From UBA7374 sp049890275 (GTDB lineage Bacteria > Verrucomicrobiota > Verrucomicrobiia > Opitutales > Coraliomargaritaceae): a stretch of DNA of 64,000 nt. Both the position numbers and the translations under genes were made by a program. Below are positions 46,310 through 55,972 of the stretch, one piece after another. The number at the start of each line of letters is the position of its first letter. The first letter of the stretch is position 1. The notes under the pieces are model-generated. The model made no database searches and was not told where the DNA came from. It was given only the letters and a program-made list of their open reading frames with translations. Location of the stretch: NCBI GenBank assembly GCA_049890275.1, contig JBMHBT010000011.1, forward strand, positions 178,094 through 242,093, read 5' to 3'.

Positions 46310-47341
46310 ATGGCTAAACTAAAACTAGAATACCTCTGGCTGGACGGCTACACCCCCGTCGCTAACCTTCGCGGTAAAACTAAAATTGCAGACGGTGACC
46401 CGAGCACCTTCTCCTTAGAAGACTGCCCGATGTGGGGCTTTGATGGGAGCTCCACAATGCAAGCCGACGGAAGCGACTCCGACTGTATGCTCAAACCAGT
46501 GGCACTCTTTCCAGACTGCACACGCACAAACGGCTTCTTGGTCATGTGTGAAGTTTTACTTCCTGATGGAACACCACACCCATCCAACACGCGCGCAACC
46601 ATCCCTGAAGATAATGGCCTTTGGGTTGGACTCGAGCAGGAATACTTCCTTCAGCAGGATGGTCGTCCACTCGGCTGGCCGGAAGACCCAAATAGCTTTC
46701 CCGCCCCGCAAGGTGAATACTACACTGGTGTCGGCTACTGTAATGTTGGTGATGTGGCCCGTGATATTGTTGAAGAGCACCTCGACATCTGCCTTGCTGC
46801 AGGCATCAACCACGAGGGTATCAATGCAGAAGTGGCTAAGGGACAGTGGGAATTCCAGATTTTCGGAAAAGGTTCTCACAATGCCTGTGACCAGGTCTGG
46901 GTCGCTCGCTATATCCTACTTCGACTTTGCGAAAAGTATGAAGTCGACGTAGAATGGCACTGTAAGCCGTTCGTCGGTGACTGGAATGGCTCCGGTATGC
47001 ACTGTAACTTCTCCACCGATTACATGCGTGAAACCGGCGGCAAGGAGTACTTTCTCAAGCTCATGGACAAATTTGAAGAGTACAAGGATGAGCATATTGC
47101 CGCATACGGGCCGGACAACCACCTCCGCTTGACTGGACTGCATGAAACACAATCCATCGACAAGTTCTCTTGGGGAATTGCCGACCGCGGAGCATCGATT
47201 CGTGTTCCGCACTCCTTCGTTAAGGACGACGCCTACAAAGGCTACCTAGAAGACCGTCGACCCAACTCACAAGGCGACCCCTACAAGATCGTCTCACGGG
47301 TTTCTAAGACAGTCGCTGAAGTGGAAACCGAGTACAAGTAA
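46310..47341 (+). CDS. Glutamine synthetase type II (eukaryotic-like GSII)
   Basis: Makes glutamine from glutamate, ammonia and ATP in the cytoplasm. The 343 residues are the GSII length; GSI enzymes are ~470. GSII marks: 'LEYLWLDGYTPVANLRGKTK', 'CPMWGFDGSSTMQADGSDSD', 'WVGLEQEYFL', 'WHCKPFVGDWNGSGMHCNFS' and 'GIADRGASIRVPHSF'. No adenylylation-loop Tyr motif of GSI is present. It is flanked by a sigma-54 site upstream and an intrinsic terminator downstream, so it is monocistronic. Confidence 0.93.
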   Translation: MAKLKLEYLWLDGYTPVANLRGKTKIADGDPSTFSLEDCPMWGFDGSSTMQADGSDSDCMLKPVALFPDCTRTNGFLVMCEVLLPDGTPHPSNTRATIPEDNGLWVGLEQEYFLQQDGRPLGWPEDPNSFPAPQGEYYTGVGYCNVGDVARDIVEEHLDICLAAGINHEGINAEVAKGQWEFQIFGKGSHNACDQVWVARYILLRLCEKYEVDVEWHCKPFVGDWNGSGMHCNFSTDYMRETGGKEYFLKLMDKFEEYKDEHIAAYGPDNHLRLTGLHETQSIDKFSWGIADRGASIRVPHSFVKDDAYKGYLEDRRPNSQGDPYKIVSRVSKTVAEVETEYK

Positions 47342-47370
47342 GCTCCCTCACTCTTCAGGAACGATTTCAA

Positions 47371-47401
47371 ACGTCGCCCCGCAACGGGCGACGTTTTTTT
47401 G
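47371..47401 (+). terminator. Intrinsic terminator of glnA
   Basis: A 9-bp perfect stem ACGTCGCCC/GGGCGACGT with a 6-nt loop, followed by seven T, 30 bp after the glnA stop. Confidence 0.92.
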
Positions 47402-47527
47402 TTACAATTCGACCCACATTATCATTCAATTCGAATAGACAAGAAAGCGAAGCAGGAATTATCAGGTACCCAAGTAGAACCAAACAAAAATTGAATAAAA
47501 GCGATCCCCTAGCAATTAATAGAATCA

Positions 47528-48328
47528 CTACATTTGAAACATCCAAGAGTACACGCCTTTATTTATGTGAATGGATGTTATCCGAACAGTCTGCACCAGT
47601 TCGTCATCATAGTAAATTTTACCTTCATAGGGCATGGTCATACCCGATATTCTTTTGAATCCACTGAATACTAATCGCCTGATTCTCTCGCCTTTGTTTA
47701 CCCTAGTCTCCTCTTCGATAAGGTAACCTGAAGAGTTTAAACCGTACTTAATTTTTTGACCATTGGGCAATATTACCTCGATACGATGGAGCAATAATCC
47801 ATCAATCATTTCCGCTCCGTGGTAGATTAATTTTTTATCAGCTAATTGGGGAAAAACCAGATGACTACCAAAACAAGCGTCTCTTACAAATTCAACCGAT
47901 TGCTCAGGAAGCATTACATTAGACTCGTAACTTGAAAACGTGAGCCATTCCCAAGATACGTTACCATCAAAACACTGGATGATTTCAAAACCATTAGGCA
48001 AGCGGATGACCGACTTGCTCAAATCTGGCTTCATACGATAATGACTAAAATGTAAGCTATCGCCGTCTACAAAACCAACTTCTCCTTCAATCAATAAGGA
48101 AATAACGTCTTGCCATACCTCCGGACCGCCTAGTGAACGGTAATAACTTTCCAAAAGCTCTTGTAGCTCTGGTTGTAAGCCACTCGTGTCAAACGGCTTC
48201 GGTAAAAGGTCATTCCTCTCTTCTATTTCGGCTAAGGACTGCCCTAAATAAAAAGGAGACCCAGACTCCGCGCATACAAACAGAGAACTGGAGAGTAAAC
48301 TCAGTAAAAGTATGAGTCTGACTCGCAA
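47528..48328 (-). CDS. Exported LolA-like/DUF protein (paralogue A)
   Basis: A 266-residue protein with a signal peptide (LILLLSLLSSSLFVCAESG) and a beta-rich body reminiscent of LolA/LolB-type outer-membrane lipoprotein carriers. Recognisable stretches are 'LLESYYRSLGGPEVWQDVIS', 'VIRLPNGFEIIQCFDGNVSW' and 'VRITSIHINKGVYSWMFQM' at the end. The last block parallels 'EISSIRINIGIYDNYFTRD' of the gene at 50675-51517, so the two appear paralogous. It starts 6 bp after the PEP-CTERM gene. Function unknown; export or surface-protein handling is a guess from context. Confidence 0.65.
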   Translation of the reverse strand: MRVRLILLLSLLSSSLFVCAESGSPFYLGQSLAEIEERNDLLPKPFDTSGLQPELQELLESYYRSLGGPEVWQDVISLLIEGEVGFVDGDSLHFSHYRMKPDLSKSVIRLPNGFEIIQCFDGNVSWEWLTFSSYESNVMLPEQSVEFVRDACFGSHLVFPQLADKKLIYHGAEMIDGLLLHRIEVILPNGQKIKYGLNSSGYLIEEETRVNKGERIRRLVFSGFKRISGMTMPYEGKIYYDDELVQTVRITSIHINKGVYSWMFQM

Positions 48329-48334
48329 AAAAAA

Positions 48335-49366
48335 TTAGCGTCTACGCCAGAGAGCTAGCCCAAGAACGAATCCGCCTAAGATGAGTGCGTAGGTAGAAGG
48401 CTCAGGAACTGCACCGAACTGCGAGTTATGGTCATAAACACCCCAAACAGTGTTATTGTTTAAGTCCGCTCCAAAGTCACCCACAAAGAAGGAATTTGCT
48501 TCTTTAGTTATTCCTAGTAGGTCGGTTAAAACCGTAGTTGTTCCAGCATAGTACTCCTCGTAAGACATATTCAAGCCAGTGATACCAGCGTGGTGAATCG
48601 ACCGGTGATCCGTACGATTGGCGCCAAGCTGTTCAAAGTAGTGCCAATTGGCAAAATTACCTTGGCCGGCCATCACCCAACTATCGCCTAAGTCAGCTTC
48701 TAGTACGTTACCTGAAATACCAGTATTTAACCAAGCGATGTGCAAACAACCCCTAAGTAACTCTTGTAGTTCGGTAAGACCAGTAACAGAGTTAAACTCA
48801 TTTTCATCATATGAAATTTCCATAGCAAACGGATCCACCCGTTTACGACCGTCTACTGAAATTTCGTACGGATTACTACTTGTTATATCAAATACCTGAC
48901 CAATCAGAGGGCTCTCACCAACCAGATTGGCATTTGCGCCTTCACCAGTGCCTGAAAGCTTTTCACGCAGGCCTTCCATTCGCTCCAAACGGTTTAGGGA
49001 ACGAATACCAACAGAAATATCAGCACCGCCTGCTCGGTTGATCACACCGCCCTTGAAAGTGAGTTCACTCTTGGCAAATCCATTTTGGTCACCGAAATCA
49101 ACAGAATCATCAGCAGCAAATTTGAAACCAGCCAAAGAAGCATTTCTATTACGACGTATAGAGGCAATGTTGGATCCGAAGCCACGCAAGCCATCAACAC
49201 CAGAAGCTCTCCCGTTGCCAATCTGAGTAAACTTAGTGCGCAAACCTTCTATAATCTGCTTTGCGATATTGTTTCCAGGCGTCACAAAGTCAGGAATGGC
49301 AGCCGATGCTGTAGAAACCACGGCAAAACTTATAGTACACAAAAATAGTTTAGTAGGTAGATTCAT
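48335..49366 (-). CDS. PEP-CTERM-anchored exported protein
   Basis: A 343-residue protein from ATG 49366 with signal peptide 'LFLCTISFAVVSTASAA' and a C-terminal PEP-CTERM sorting tail: 'VPEPSTYALILGGFVLGLA' then 'LWRRR'. Such tails are cut by exosortase, with the protein exported to the surface or extracellular polymer. The body has no known domain; it has acidic, Gly/Asn-rich stretches ('DLGDSWVMAGQGNFANWHY'). Exosortase is not in this window. Operon with the LolA-like gene. Confidence 0.9.
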   Translation of the reverse strand: MNLPTKLFLCTISFAVVSTASAAIPDFVTPGNNIAKQIIEGLRTKFTQIGNGRASGVDGLRGFGSNIASIRRNRNASLAGFKFAADDSVDFGDQNGFAKSELTFKGGVINRAGGADISVGIRSLNRLERMEGLREKLSGTGEGANANLVGESPLIGQVFDITSSNPYEISVDGRKRVDPFAMEISYDENEFNSVTGLTELQELLRGCLHIAWLNTGISGNVLEADLGDSWVMAGQGNFANWHYFEQLGANRTDHRSIHHAGITGLNMSYEEYYAGTTTVLTDLLGITKEANSFFVGDFGADLNNNTVWGVYDHNSQFGAVPEPSTYALILGGFVLGLALWRRR

Positions 49367-49855
<489 letters not shown>

Positions 49856-49875
49856 ATTTCCTGAAGTCACTTAGC

Positions 49876-50697
49876 GTGAGGCAAGCGATTCGGCACTCAT
49901 TTCCCATCCTCTCCGTCCCTTACTGGCTGTGGCCGAATCTATTGTCACTGGATGCCCCGACTATTGCTGTCATCTGGCAACTAAGTATCGCGGAGACGAC
50001 AAACCTGCCGATCAATACCGGAGCTTCTGGAGTGCTATTTCTCTCTGTATGGCTAACTTACGCGGCGGATCGCTTATTTGATGCGAGAAAACACCCGTTA
50101 GAGGTACTGCAAACCGCACGTCATAAATGGGCGAAGCGTAACCATGTAATACTTTGGCGAATTTGGTTTTTTGTACTCTTCTTAAACGTTCTCCTCGCTG
50201 TACTTTTTCTCGAATCGTGGCAGCTCAAACAAGGGATTTGGCTCCTAAGTGCCAGCTTACTATACACTCTTCTCAACCAAACCATGTCCCAATATTGGTT
50301 CCCTAAAGAGGCTTTTGTAGGGGTAATTTTCTCGGCTGGCGTACTCATTTTCTTACCGATTACCCAGCTACTAGACTATCTTGTAGTGAACAGTACTGTA
50401 TTCTTTGCTAATTGCTTGATCATCAGCTACAAAGATAAATCAGTAAGCGAATCGCTCGGTGAACGGTCTGTTTACACACTTCGCGCTCAATACATGGGAT
50501 GCATTTTGCTTACCTGTTTCGCTCTCAATCTCATCTTTTTTTCGACCAACCAAAAACTCATACTACCAACAACTGTGACACTGCTCCTTATCGGTGGCCT
50601 GTTTCGATGCCGAGAGCGATGTACTGGTGAAACCTATCACTTATTCGCTGATTTATGCCTGCTTCCGGCACCGCTCATGGTTCTATTTCTGGGCTGA
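49876..50697 (+). CDS. Polytopic membrane protein, UbiA-like
   Basis: About 273 residues, hydrophobic, with roughly seven to nine helices. The frame is open from inside tRNA-Ala, so the start must lie after the tRNA; the GTG at 49876 is the best codon. A loop reads 'WLTYAADRLFDARKHPLEV', close to the DRxxDxxR/K acidic motif of UbiA-superfamily prenyltransferases, and a second loop 'SYKDKSVSESLGERSVYTLR' lies where the second Asp motif would be. It would transfer a prenyl-type group in the membrane if the match holds. Substrate unknown. Its end overlaps a convergent gene by 23 bp. Confidence 0.6.
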   Translation: MRQAIRHSFPILSVPYWLWPNLLSLDAPTIAVIWQLSIAETTNLPINTGASGVLFLSVWLTYAADRLFDARKHPLEVLQTARHKWAKRNHVILWRIWFFVLFLNVLLAVLFLESWQLKQGIWLLSASLLYTLLNQTMSQYWFPKEAFVGVIFSAGVLIFLPITQLLDYLVVNSTVFFANCLIISYKDKSVSESLGERSVYTLRAQYMGCILLTCFALNLIFFSTNQKLILPTTVTLLLIGGLFRCRERCTGETYHLFADLCLLPAPLMVLFLG

Positions 50698-51517
50698 GAA
50701 AGCTAGCAGAGTTTAAAGAATCCCTCGTGAAATAGTTATCGTAAATTCCAATATTAATACGAATTGAACTTATTTCCATTGTGCTCTCATGCACTCCATT
50801 AACGTAGACAGCTTGTTTTTGATAAAAGGTATGACCTTCCACTGTAGTTGGATCTGTAAAGTAAATCTCCTCCAGTATTTGATTACCACTGCGCTTAGAT
50901 TTACGAGCAATTTTAACTTCCTCCAGACTCTCCTTATCAAGCCAAATAGTTGTATAGGGGAGACCGGAATCTGGGTTGACCTCAACACGATAAGAAAGAT
51001 TTCCAGCGACTTCATCCAATTCTAGAGAAGAAATATTTCTTTCATCTCTTCCCACTAAGTAAAAAGGCCCTTCCATGCGCGACATTTCTCGAGCTCTTGT
51101 CATTTCCTCCAATTGCAGTCGCTTTAACTCAAATTGGTAGCCCTCCAAGGAAGACAGTTCACGCCAGCCTTCAAGACCGTTATAAATCAGCTCTTCAATA
51201 TAATTTTCATAGACTTTACGCAAACGAACTTTGCTCGAACGTTTTCGATAAACGGACATCTCAAAAGAGCTTCCTGAAATATCATTTACAGTTGCTTTAA
51301 TCGCAACAGAGGAAAGCGACTCCAAATTTAAATATCCACCACTCGCATCTATGTATTCTCGATAGAGAGTTCGTACATCAGGCAAGGAGTCAGCAGCTTC
51401 TGCCAGAGCTTGAGCAGGCTGTGAAAACAGACAGCTGAGCAACACAATAAAACGAATCACATAAAGTGGGAGCTCAGCTAAGGTAGGAAGCTGAAGGTAA
51501 CGCACAAAACATGTCAT
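50675..51517 (-). CDS. Exported LolA-like/DUF protein (paralogue B)
   Basis: A 280-residue protein with a signal peptide ('YVIRFIVLLSCLFSQPAQA') and a body of repeated beta strands ('VRTLYREYIDASGGYLNLES', 'VAIKATVNDISGSSFEMSVY', 'EVNPDSGLPYTTIWLDKESL'). The C-terminal block 'MEISSIRINIGIYDNYF' parallels paralogue A at 47528-48328. It is reminiscent of the LolA/LolB fold used to carry lipoproteins; a substrate cannot be named. It is convergent with the UbiA-like gene, with a 23-bp overlap. Confidence 0.65.
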   Translation of the reverse strand: MTCFVRYLQLPTLAELPLYVIRFIVLLSCLFSQPAQALAEAADSLPDVRTLYREYIDASGGYLNLESLSSVAIKATVNDISGSSFEMSVYRKRSSKVRLRKVYENYIEELIYNGLEGWRELSSLEGYQFELKRLQLEEMTRAREMSRMEGPFYLVGRDERNISSLELDEVAGNLSYRVEVNPDSGLPYTTIWLDKESLEEVKIARKSKRSGNQILEEIYFTDPTTVEGHTFYQKQAVYVNGVHESTMEISSIRINIGIYDNYFTRDSLNSASFLSPEIEP

Positions 51518-51560
51518 TAAAATCCATATTTAAAGTCAATAATTTATTCATCGCCTACAG

Positions 51561-52136
51561 TTAAAGACCACCGGTATTTAAAAGAGACACCACACTGGAA
51601 ACAATTTCTTCAACTGGCGCCAGTTTGCCCATACCCTCATAACCGCAAGCCAGCATACCGGAGACCGGGTCGATGAAATGGTAACCCCGCTCCCGCAAAA
51701 CACGGAGGTTCTCCTGAGTAGCCGGATGCTCCAGCATTTTCCCATTCATGGCCGGCGCCAATAAAACCGGTGCTTTGGTGGCCAAGTGGATTGCACCGAG
51801 GAGATCCGAAGCCAGACCCTGCGCGAACCGCGCTAAGCAATCGGCAGAAGCGGGAGCCACCAACAAAAGATCCGCCTGATCCGCTAATTCAATATGGCTC
51901 GGCTGCCAATCACTACCCTCCTCCCAAAGATCCGTTAAGGCAGGCCGACGAGCCAAAGTCTGCAAAGTTAGCGGCGTAATCAATTTACAGGCAGCGTCTG
52001 TCAAGACGGGATGCACCTCTGCCCCCATCTCTGTCAGGCGGCTGGTAATTTCAGCAGCCTTATACGCAGCGATAGATCCAGTCACACCAAGTAGGATGGT
52101 GGAGCCCTCTATATGGATTCGATTGTCAGACATCAC
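51561..52136 (-). CDS. Phosphopantothenoylcysteine decarboxylase (CoaC type flavoprotein)
   Basis: A 191-residue FMN flavoprotein: 'ILLGVTGSIAAYKAAEITSR', 'HIELADQADLLLVAPASADC', then the active-site 'VLLAPAMNGKMLEHPATQEN' and 'CGYEGMGKLAP' with the loop Cys. It converts 4'-phosphopantothenoylcysteine to phosphopantetheine in coenzyme A synthesis. The CoaB synthetase half is absent, so CoaB must be encoded elsewhere. It is divergent from leuA. Confidence 0.88.
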   Translation of the reverse strand: MMSDNRIHIEGSTILLGVTGSIAAYKAAEITSRLTEMGAEVHPVLTDAACKLITPLTLQTLARRPALTDLWEEGSDWQPSHIELADQADLLLVAPASADCLARFAQGLASDLLGAIHLATKAPVLLAPAMNGKMLEHPATQENLRVLRERGYHFIDPVSGMLACGYEGMGKLAPVEEIVSSVVSLLNTGGL

Positions 52137-52330
52137 CGTCTACTCTGATACATTCGGCGTCTCAAACAAGCCTCATCTTAGGGCCTTAGAGAATGCGTGA
52201 TCTTGACATTCTCTTAGCCAGCAGGAAGCATTCTCAGCACGAAGCCAACCCGCTATTGGCAGTCATTGCTTCCAGCGCTCAGGACGTCATTGGTTCCAAA
52301 AGCAAACCCACTAATACTGATTGGCACGAA

Positions 52331-54004
52331 ATGCAAAAAGGCAACATCACTAAGTACAAGCCCTTCCCGCAAATTCAATTGCCGGATCGCCAGTGGCCAG
52401 ACGCCATTCTGGACAAAGCACCCATATGGGCCAGCGTGGACCTTCGGGATGGCAATCAAGCATTGGCTGTGCCCATGACCGTCGATGAAAAGATCGAATT
52501 CTTTGACTTACTCGTAGCCATCGGCTTTAAGGAAATTGAAGTCGGATTCCCTTCTGCTAGCGAGACCGAGTATCGCTTCATCCGACGTCTCGTCGAAGAA
52601 AACCGCATCCCTGACGACGTAACTGTGCAGGTTCTCGTACAGGCCCGAGAGCACCTGATTCGCCGCACATTTGAAAGTCTGCAAGGCTGTAAACAGGCGA
52701 TTGTACACCTCTATAATTCGACTTCCCCACTCCAACGCCGAATCACCTTCAATAAAAGCAAAGAAGAGATCAAAGCCATCGCAGTGGAAGGCGCCCGCCT
52801 GATTAAGCAACTCACAACAACCATCCCAGAAACTCACATCCGGATGGAGTATTCTCCCGAAAGCTTCTCTGACACTGAAGTTGACTACGCTCTTGATGTT
52901 TGCCGCAGTGTTTTAGACGTCTGGAATCCCACAGTCGAAAACAAGATCATTCTCAACCTCCCAGCCACCGTTGAATGGGCGACCCCCAATATTCACGCAG
53001 ATCAAATTGAATGGTTTTGCCGCAACCTGCCTGAACGGGACAAAGCCATTATTAGCCTGCACACTCATAATGATCGCGGTACCGGTATCGCTGCTACCGA
53101 ACTCGGCCTCCTCGCCGGAGCGGACCGTGTCGAAGGGACTCTCTTTGGCAACGGCGAACGCACCGGTAACCTCGATATTGTTACCGTCGCACTCAACCTT
53201 TATACTCAGGGTGTCGACCCCAAGCTGAACTTCTCGCAGTTGGAGGACATCCGTTCCACTTATGAACGCGTTACTAGAATGCAGGTACCCGAGCGCCATC
53301 CCTATTCTGGCGATCTCGTCTTTACCGCGTTCTCCGGCTCTCATCAGGACGCGATTAAAAAAGGAATGGATCTGCGTAAGCCGGATAAATCAGAAGCCCT
53401 CTGGCAAGTACCTTACCTCCCGATTGACCCTCGCGACATCGGTCGCGATTACCAAGCGATTATACGGATTAATAGCCAGAGTGGAAAAGGCGGGGTCGCC
53501 TATATTCTTGCTGCCGAGTACGGACTTGATCTGCCCAAGTACATGCACCCAGAAGTCGGACAATTTATTAATCATACTGCCGATGCGGGTAGCCGCGAAC
53601 TCAAGCCTGACGAAGTACACAACTTATTCCAGCAACACTACGTCAACCTAGAGGCGCCTCTCACAATCCATTCTATCGAACGACAAGACACCAGCCCATC
53701 CGGCGATGTTCAGATCGTAGCAGTGATTTCTCTGGATGATAGTCATCACCAAATCGAAGGAGAAGGCAATGGTCCCATCAGTGCCTTTGTCGATGCGCTC
53801 GATAAAAATAAATTGAAGGACTTTACCTTGGTTGACTACCGTCAACACTCCATCGGCAGCGGCTCCAAAACCACTGCCGCCGCCTACATCCGAATTGAAC
53901 TGGCCGACGGAACCGGGTTCAATGGCTGTGGGATTGACGCCAACATCGAACTGGCCGGCCTCAAGGCCCTAGTCAGTGCATACAACCGATCCAGAAGGCA
54001 ATAA
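52331..54004 (+). CDS. leuA: 2-isopropylmalate synthase
   Basis: Condenses 2-ketoisovalerate with acetyl-CoA, the first step to leucine. From the ATG at 52331 (MQKGNITKYKPFPQIQLPDR) the protein is 557 residues, the length of the LeuA2-type family. Motifs: 'WASVDLRDGNQALAVPM', 'GFKEIEVGFPSASETEYRFI', 'ISLHTHNDRGTGIAATELGL' and 'EGTLFGNGERTGNLDIVTV'. The C-terminal regulatory domain ('FTLVDYRQHSIGSGSKTTAA') should bind leucine. The frame is open from an ATG at 52193 through 46 extra codons that lack family similarity; these could be leader sequence. It is followed by the MscS gene with a one-base gap. Confidence 0.92.
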   Translation: MQKGNITKYKPFPQIQLPDRQWPDAILDKAPIWASVDLRDGNQALAVPMTVDEKIEFFDLLVAIGFKEIEVGFPSASETEYRFIRRLVEENRIPDDVTVQVLVQAREHLIRRTFESLQGCKQAIVHLYNSTSPLQRRITFNKSKEEIKAIAVEGARLIKQLTTTIPETHIRMEYSPESFSDTEVDYALDVCRSVLDVWNPTVENKIILNLPATVEWATPNIHADQIEWFCRNLPERDKAIISLHTHNDRGTGIAATELGLLAGADRVEGTLFGNGERTGNLDIVTVALNLYTQGVDPKLNFSQLEDIRSTYERVTRMQVPERHPYSGDLVFTAFSGSHQDAIKKGMDLRKPDKSEALWQVPYLPIDPRDIGRDYQAIIRINSQSGKGGVAYILAAEYGLDLPKYMHPEVGQFINHTADAGSRELKPDEVHNLFQQHYVNLEAPLTIHSIERQDTSPSGDVQIVAVISLDDSHHQIEGEGNGPISAFVDALDKNKLKDFTLVDYRQHSIGSGSKTTAAAYIRIELADGTGFNGCGIDANIELAGLKALVSAYNRSRRQ

Positions 54005-54005
54005 T

Positions 54006-55112
54006 ATGAAAGAATCAGTCATCCAAACGACCATCGCCGGAAATGAAATCTGGCGCATCGGCGCACTTTTTGCCGCGCTACTGGTTGCCATGCTTGCCGG
54101 TCGAATCATTCGATTTATCCTCAACCGACAAGCCAGAGCTACCGCTGAATCCAGACCCATACTTTCCAGCGGCTACCGGGGCATCAGCCGCGCGGCCCCC
54201 TTTCTTCTGCTCACCATCGGGATTCAGACCGGCATTCAATTCATTTATTTAGGTGGTGCTGAGGGCTTTGTCAGCACTACCGCAGCCATCCTCTTCACTA
54301 TCGCAGTTGCCTGCGTCGCTTACTTTGTCGCCGAAGTACCTACGCAATGGCTCGCCCACCGTGCAACCATGACCGAGGGCAAGCTCGACGATATGCTTGC
54401 TCCCATCATAGGCAATTGCCTGCGCATCACTATTGTTGTTCTCGCTGTTGTCCAAGTTGCCCAAATTATTAGCGGCAAGGAGATCACATCCATCCTCGCC
54501 GGACTCGGCATTGGCGGACTTGCCGTGGCCCTCGCCGCTCAGGATACCCTACGTAATTTCTTCGGCTCTATTGTACTACTGGTCGACAAGCCCTTCGAAA
54601 TCGGCGACCGCATTAACATCGACGGACATGACGGGCCCGTTGAATCCGTCGGTCTGCGCTCTACCCGCATCCGCACACTCGAAGGCCACCTCGTCTCCAT
54701 CCCCAACGGAGAACTTGCCAACAAATCGATCTGGAATATCGCTAGGCGCCCCCACATCCGTCGCATCTTCAACATCGGCATCACCTACGAGACCCCGCTG
54801 GAAAAAGTGCACGAAGCCAAATCAATTATGGAAGATGTTCTTCGCGATCATCCGGGCATGCATCCCGACTACCCGCCCCGAGTCTATTTCAACAACTTCA
54901 ACGACAGTTCACTCAATCTTTTTGCCATCTACTGGTACCATCCCGCTGCCTATTGGGATTTCATGGAATTTACCGATCAAGTAAACACAGCCATCTTTGA
55001 TCGGTTCAACAAAGCAGACATTGAATTCGCCTATCCAACCCAAACAGTGCACCTTTCCGGACAGTCAGCGCTGCCCGCCGACGATGGCCCGCCGCCTTCC
55101 GCAATCGGTTGA
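54006..55112 (+). CDS. MscS-family mechanosensitive channel
   Basis: A 368-residue small-conductance channel. Several N-terminal helices precede the MscS pore helix 'LAGLGIGGLAVALAAQDTLR' and the conserved 'NFFGSIVLLVDKPFEIGDRI', followed by the beta domain ('VESVGLRSTRIRTLEGHLVS', 'IPNGELANKSIWN') and the C-terminal cage region ('VYFNNFNDSSLNLFAIYW'). It opens under membrane tension during hypo-osmotic shock. The ATG at 54006 comes one base after the leuA stop, so it is cotranscribed. Confidence 0.9.
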   Translation: MKESVIQTTIAGNEIWRIGALFAALLVAMLAGRIIRFILNRQARATAESRPILSSGYRGISRAAPFLLLTIGIQTGIQFIYLGGAEGFVSTTAAILFTIAVACVAYFVAEVPTQWLAHRATMTEGKLDDMLAPIIGNCLRITIVVLAVVQVAQIISGKEITSILAGLGIGGLAVALAAQDTLRNFFGSIVLLVDKPFEIGDRINIDGHDGPVESVGLRSTRIRTLEGHLVSIPNGELANKSIWNIARRPHIRRIFNIGITYETPLEKVHEAKSIMEDVLRDHPGMHPDYPPRVYFNNFNDSSLNLFAIYWYHPAAYWDFMEFTDQVNTAIFDRFNKADIEFAYPTQTVHLSGQSALPADDGPPPSAIG

Positions 55113-55126
55113 TATTTCCTTTTCAT

Positions 55127-55963
55127 ATGCGCTTTCACAAATACCACGCCTTGGGCAACGACTACCTCGTGCTCGACCCAGTAGACGCCTCGCAACTCCC
55201 CTCCGAGGCTGACATCATCCGCATCTGCCACCGTAACTTCGGCCTCGGCTCCGACGGTATCCTCTATGGGCCACTGCCCACAAAAAAGGCCGACTTTGGG
55301 CTCCGCATTCTCAATCCCGACGGCTCCGAAGCGGAAAAGAGCGGCAACGGTCTGCGCATCTTTGCCCGCTACCTCTACGACAAAAACCGCGTAGCCGAAG
55401 CCCCCTTTACCGTCGATACCCCCGGCGGCATCGTCACTTGCTCGATCGCTCCAAAAGCAGAATCTATCACTGTCGACATGGGCACCGTACTTTTCGGCAG
55501 CCCGGCATCTGCGGAAACCGACCCGACGCACCCGATCACAATCAACGGCACCGACTATACTGCATACAAAGCTGACATCGGGAACCCGCACTGCGTTATC
55601 CCACTATCCGAAATCTCGGAAGAACTCGCCTGCCGTGACGGAGCAGTCATCGAGACTCATCCTGATTTCCCCAACCGAACAAACGTCCAGTTCCTTGAGG
55701 TCATCGACCGCAACAACATCCGTATCGAGATCTGGGAACGCGGAGCCGGCTACACCCTCGCCTCTGGCTCCAGCAGCAGCGCTGCCGCCGCCGTCGCTCA
55801 CCGTATCGGACTCTGCGACGAAAACATCACCGTTCATATGCCCGGAGGGCGTATCGGCATTCAAATCGGTCCTGGCTACGCCATCCGCATGACCGGCCCC
55901 GCCACCCGAGTGGCACAGATGGACTTTGACCCAGAAGCCCTCGGCTTTTCCGCAAACAACTAA
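55127..55963 (+). CDS. Diaminopimelate epimerase homologue lacking both catalytic cysteines
   Basis: A 278-residue protein of the DapF fold: 'FHKYHALGNDYLVLDP', 'NFGLGSDGILYGP', 'GNPHCVIPLSEI' and 'RTNVQFLEVIDRNNIRIEIW'. In canonical DapF the two acid/base residues are Cys in CGNGxRC and ACGTG. Here the same positions read SGNGLRI (Ser72, codon at 55340) and ASGSSSS (Ser213, codon at 55763). Both thiols are therefore Ser. It could be an unusual epimerase, another racemase/isomerase, or a Ser-dependent dehydratase-like enzyme. The only dapF-like gene in view; whether another exists elsewhere is unknown. It follows mscS by 14 bp. Confidence 0.85.
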   Translation: MRFHKYHALGNDYLVLDPVDASQLPSEADIIRICHRNFGLGSDGILYGPLPTKKADFGLRILNPDGSEAEKSGNGLRIFARYLYDKNRVAEAPFTVDTPGGIVTCSIAPKAESITVDMGTVLFGSPASAETDPTHPITINGTDYTAYKADIGNPHCVIPLSEISEELACRDGAVIETHPDFPNRTNVQFLEVIDRNNIRIEIWERGAGYTLASGSSSSAAAAVAHRIGLCDENITVHMPGGRIGIQIGPGYAIRMTGPATRVAQMDFDPEALGFSANN

Positions 55964-55972
55964 GCAAACTTT

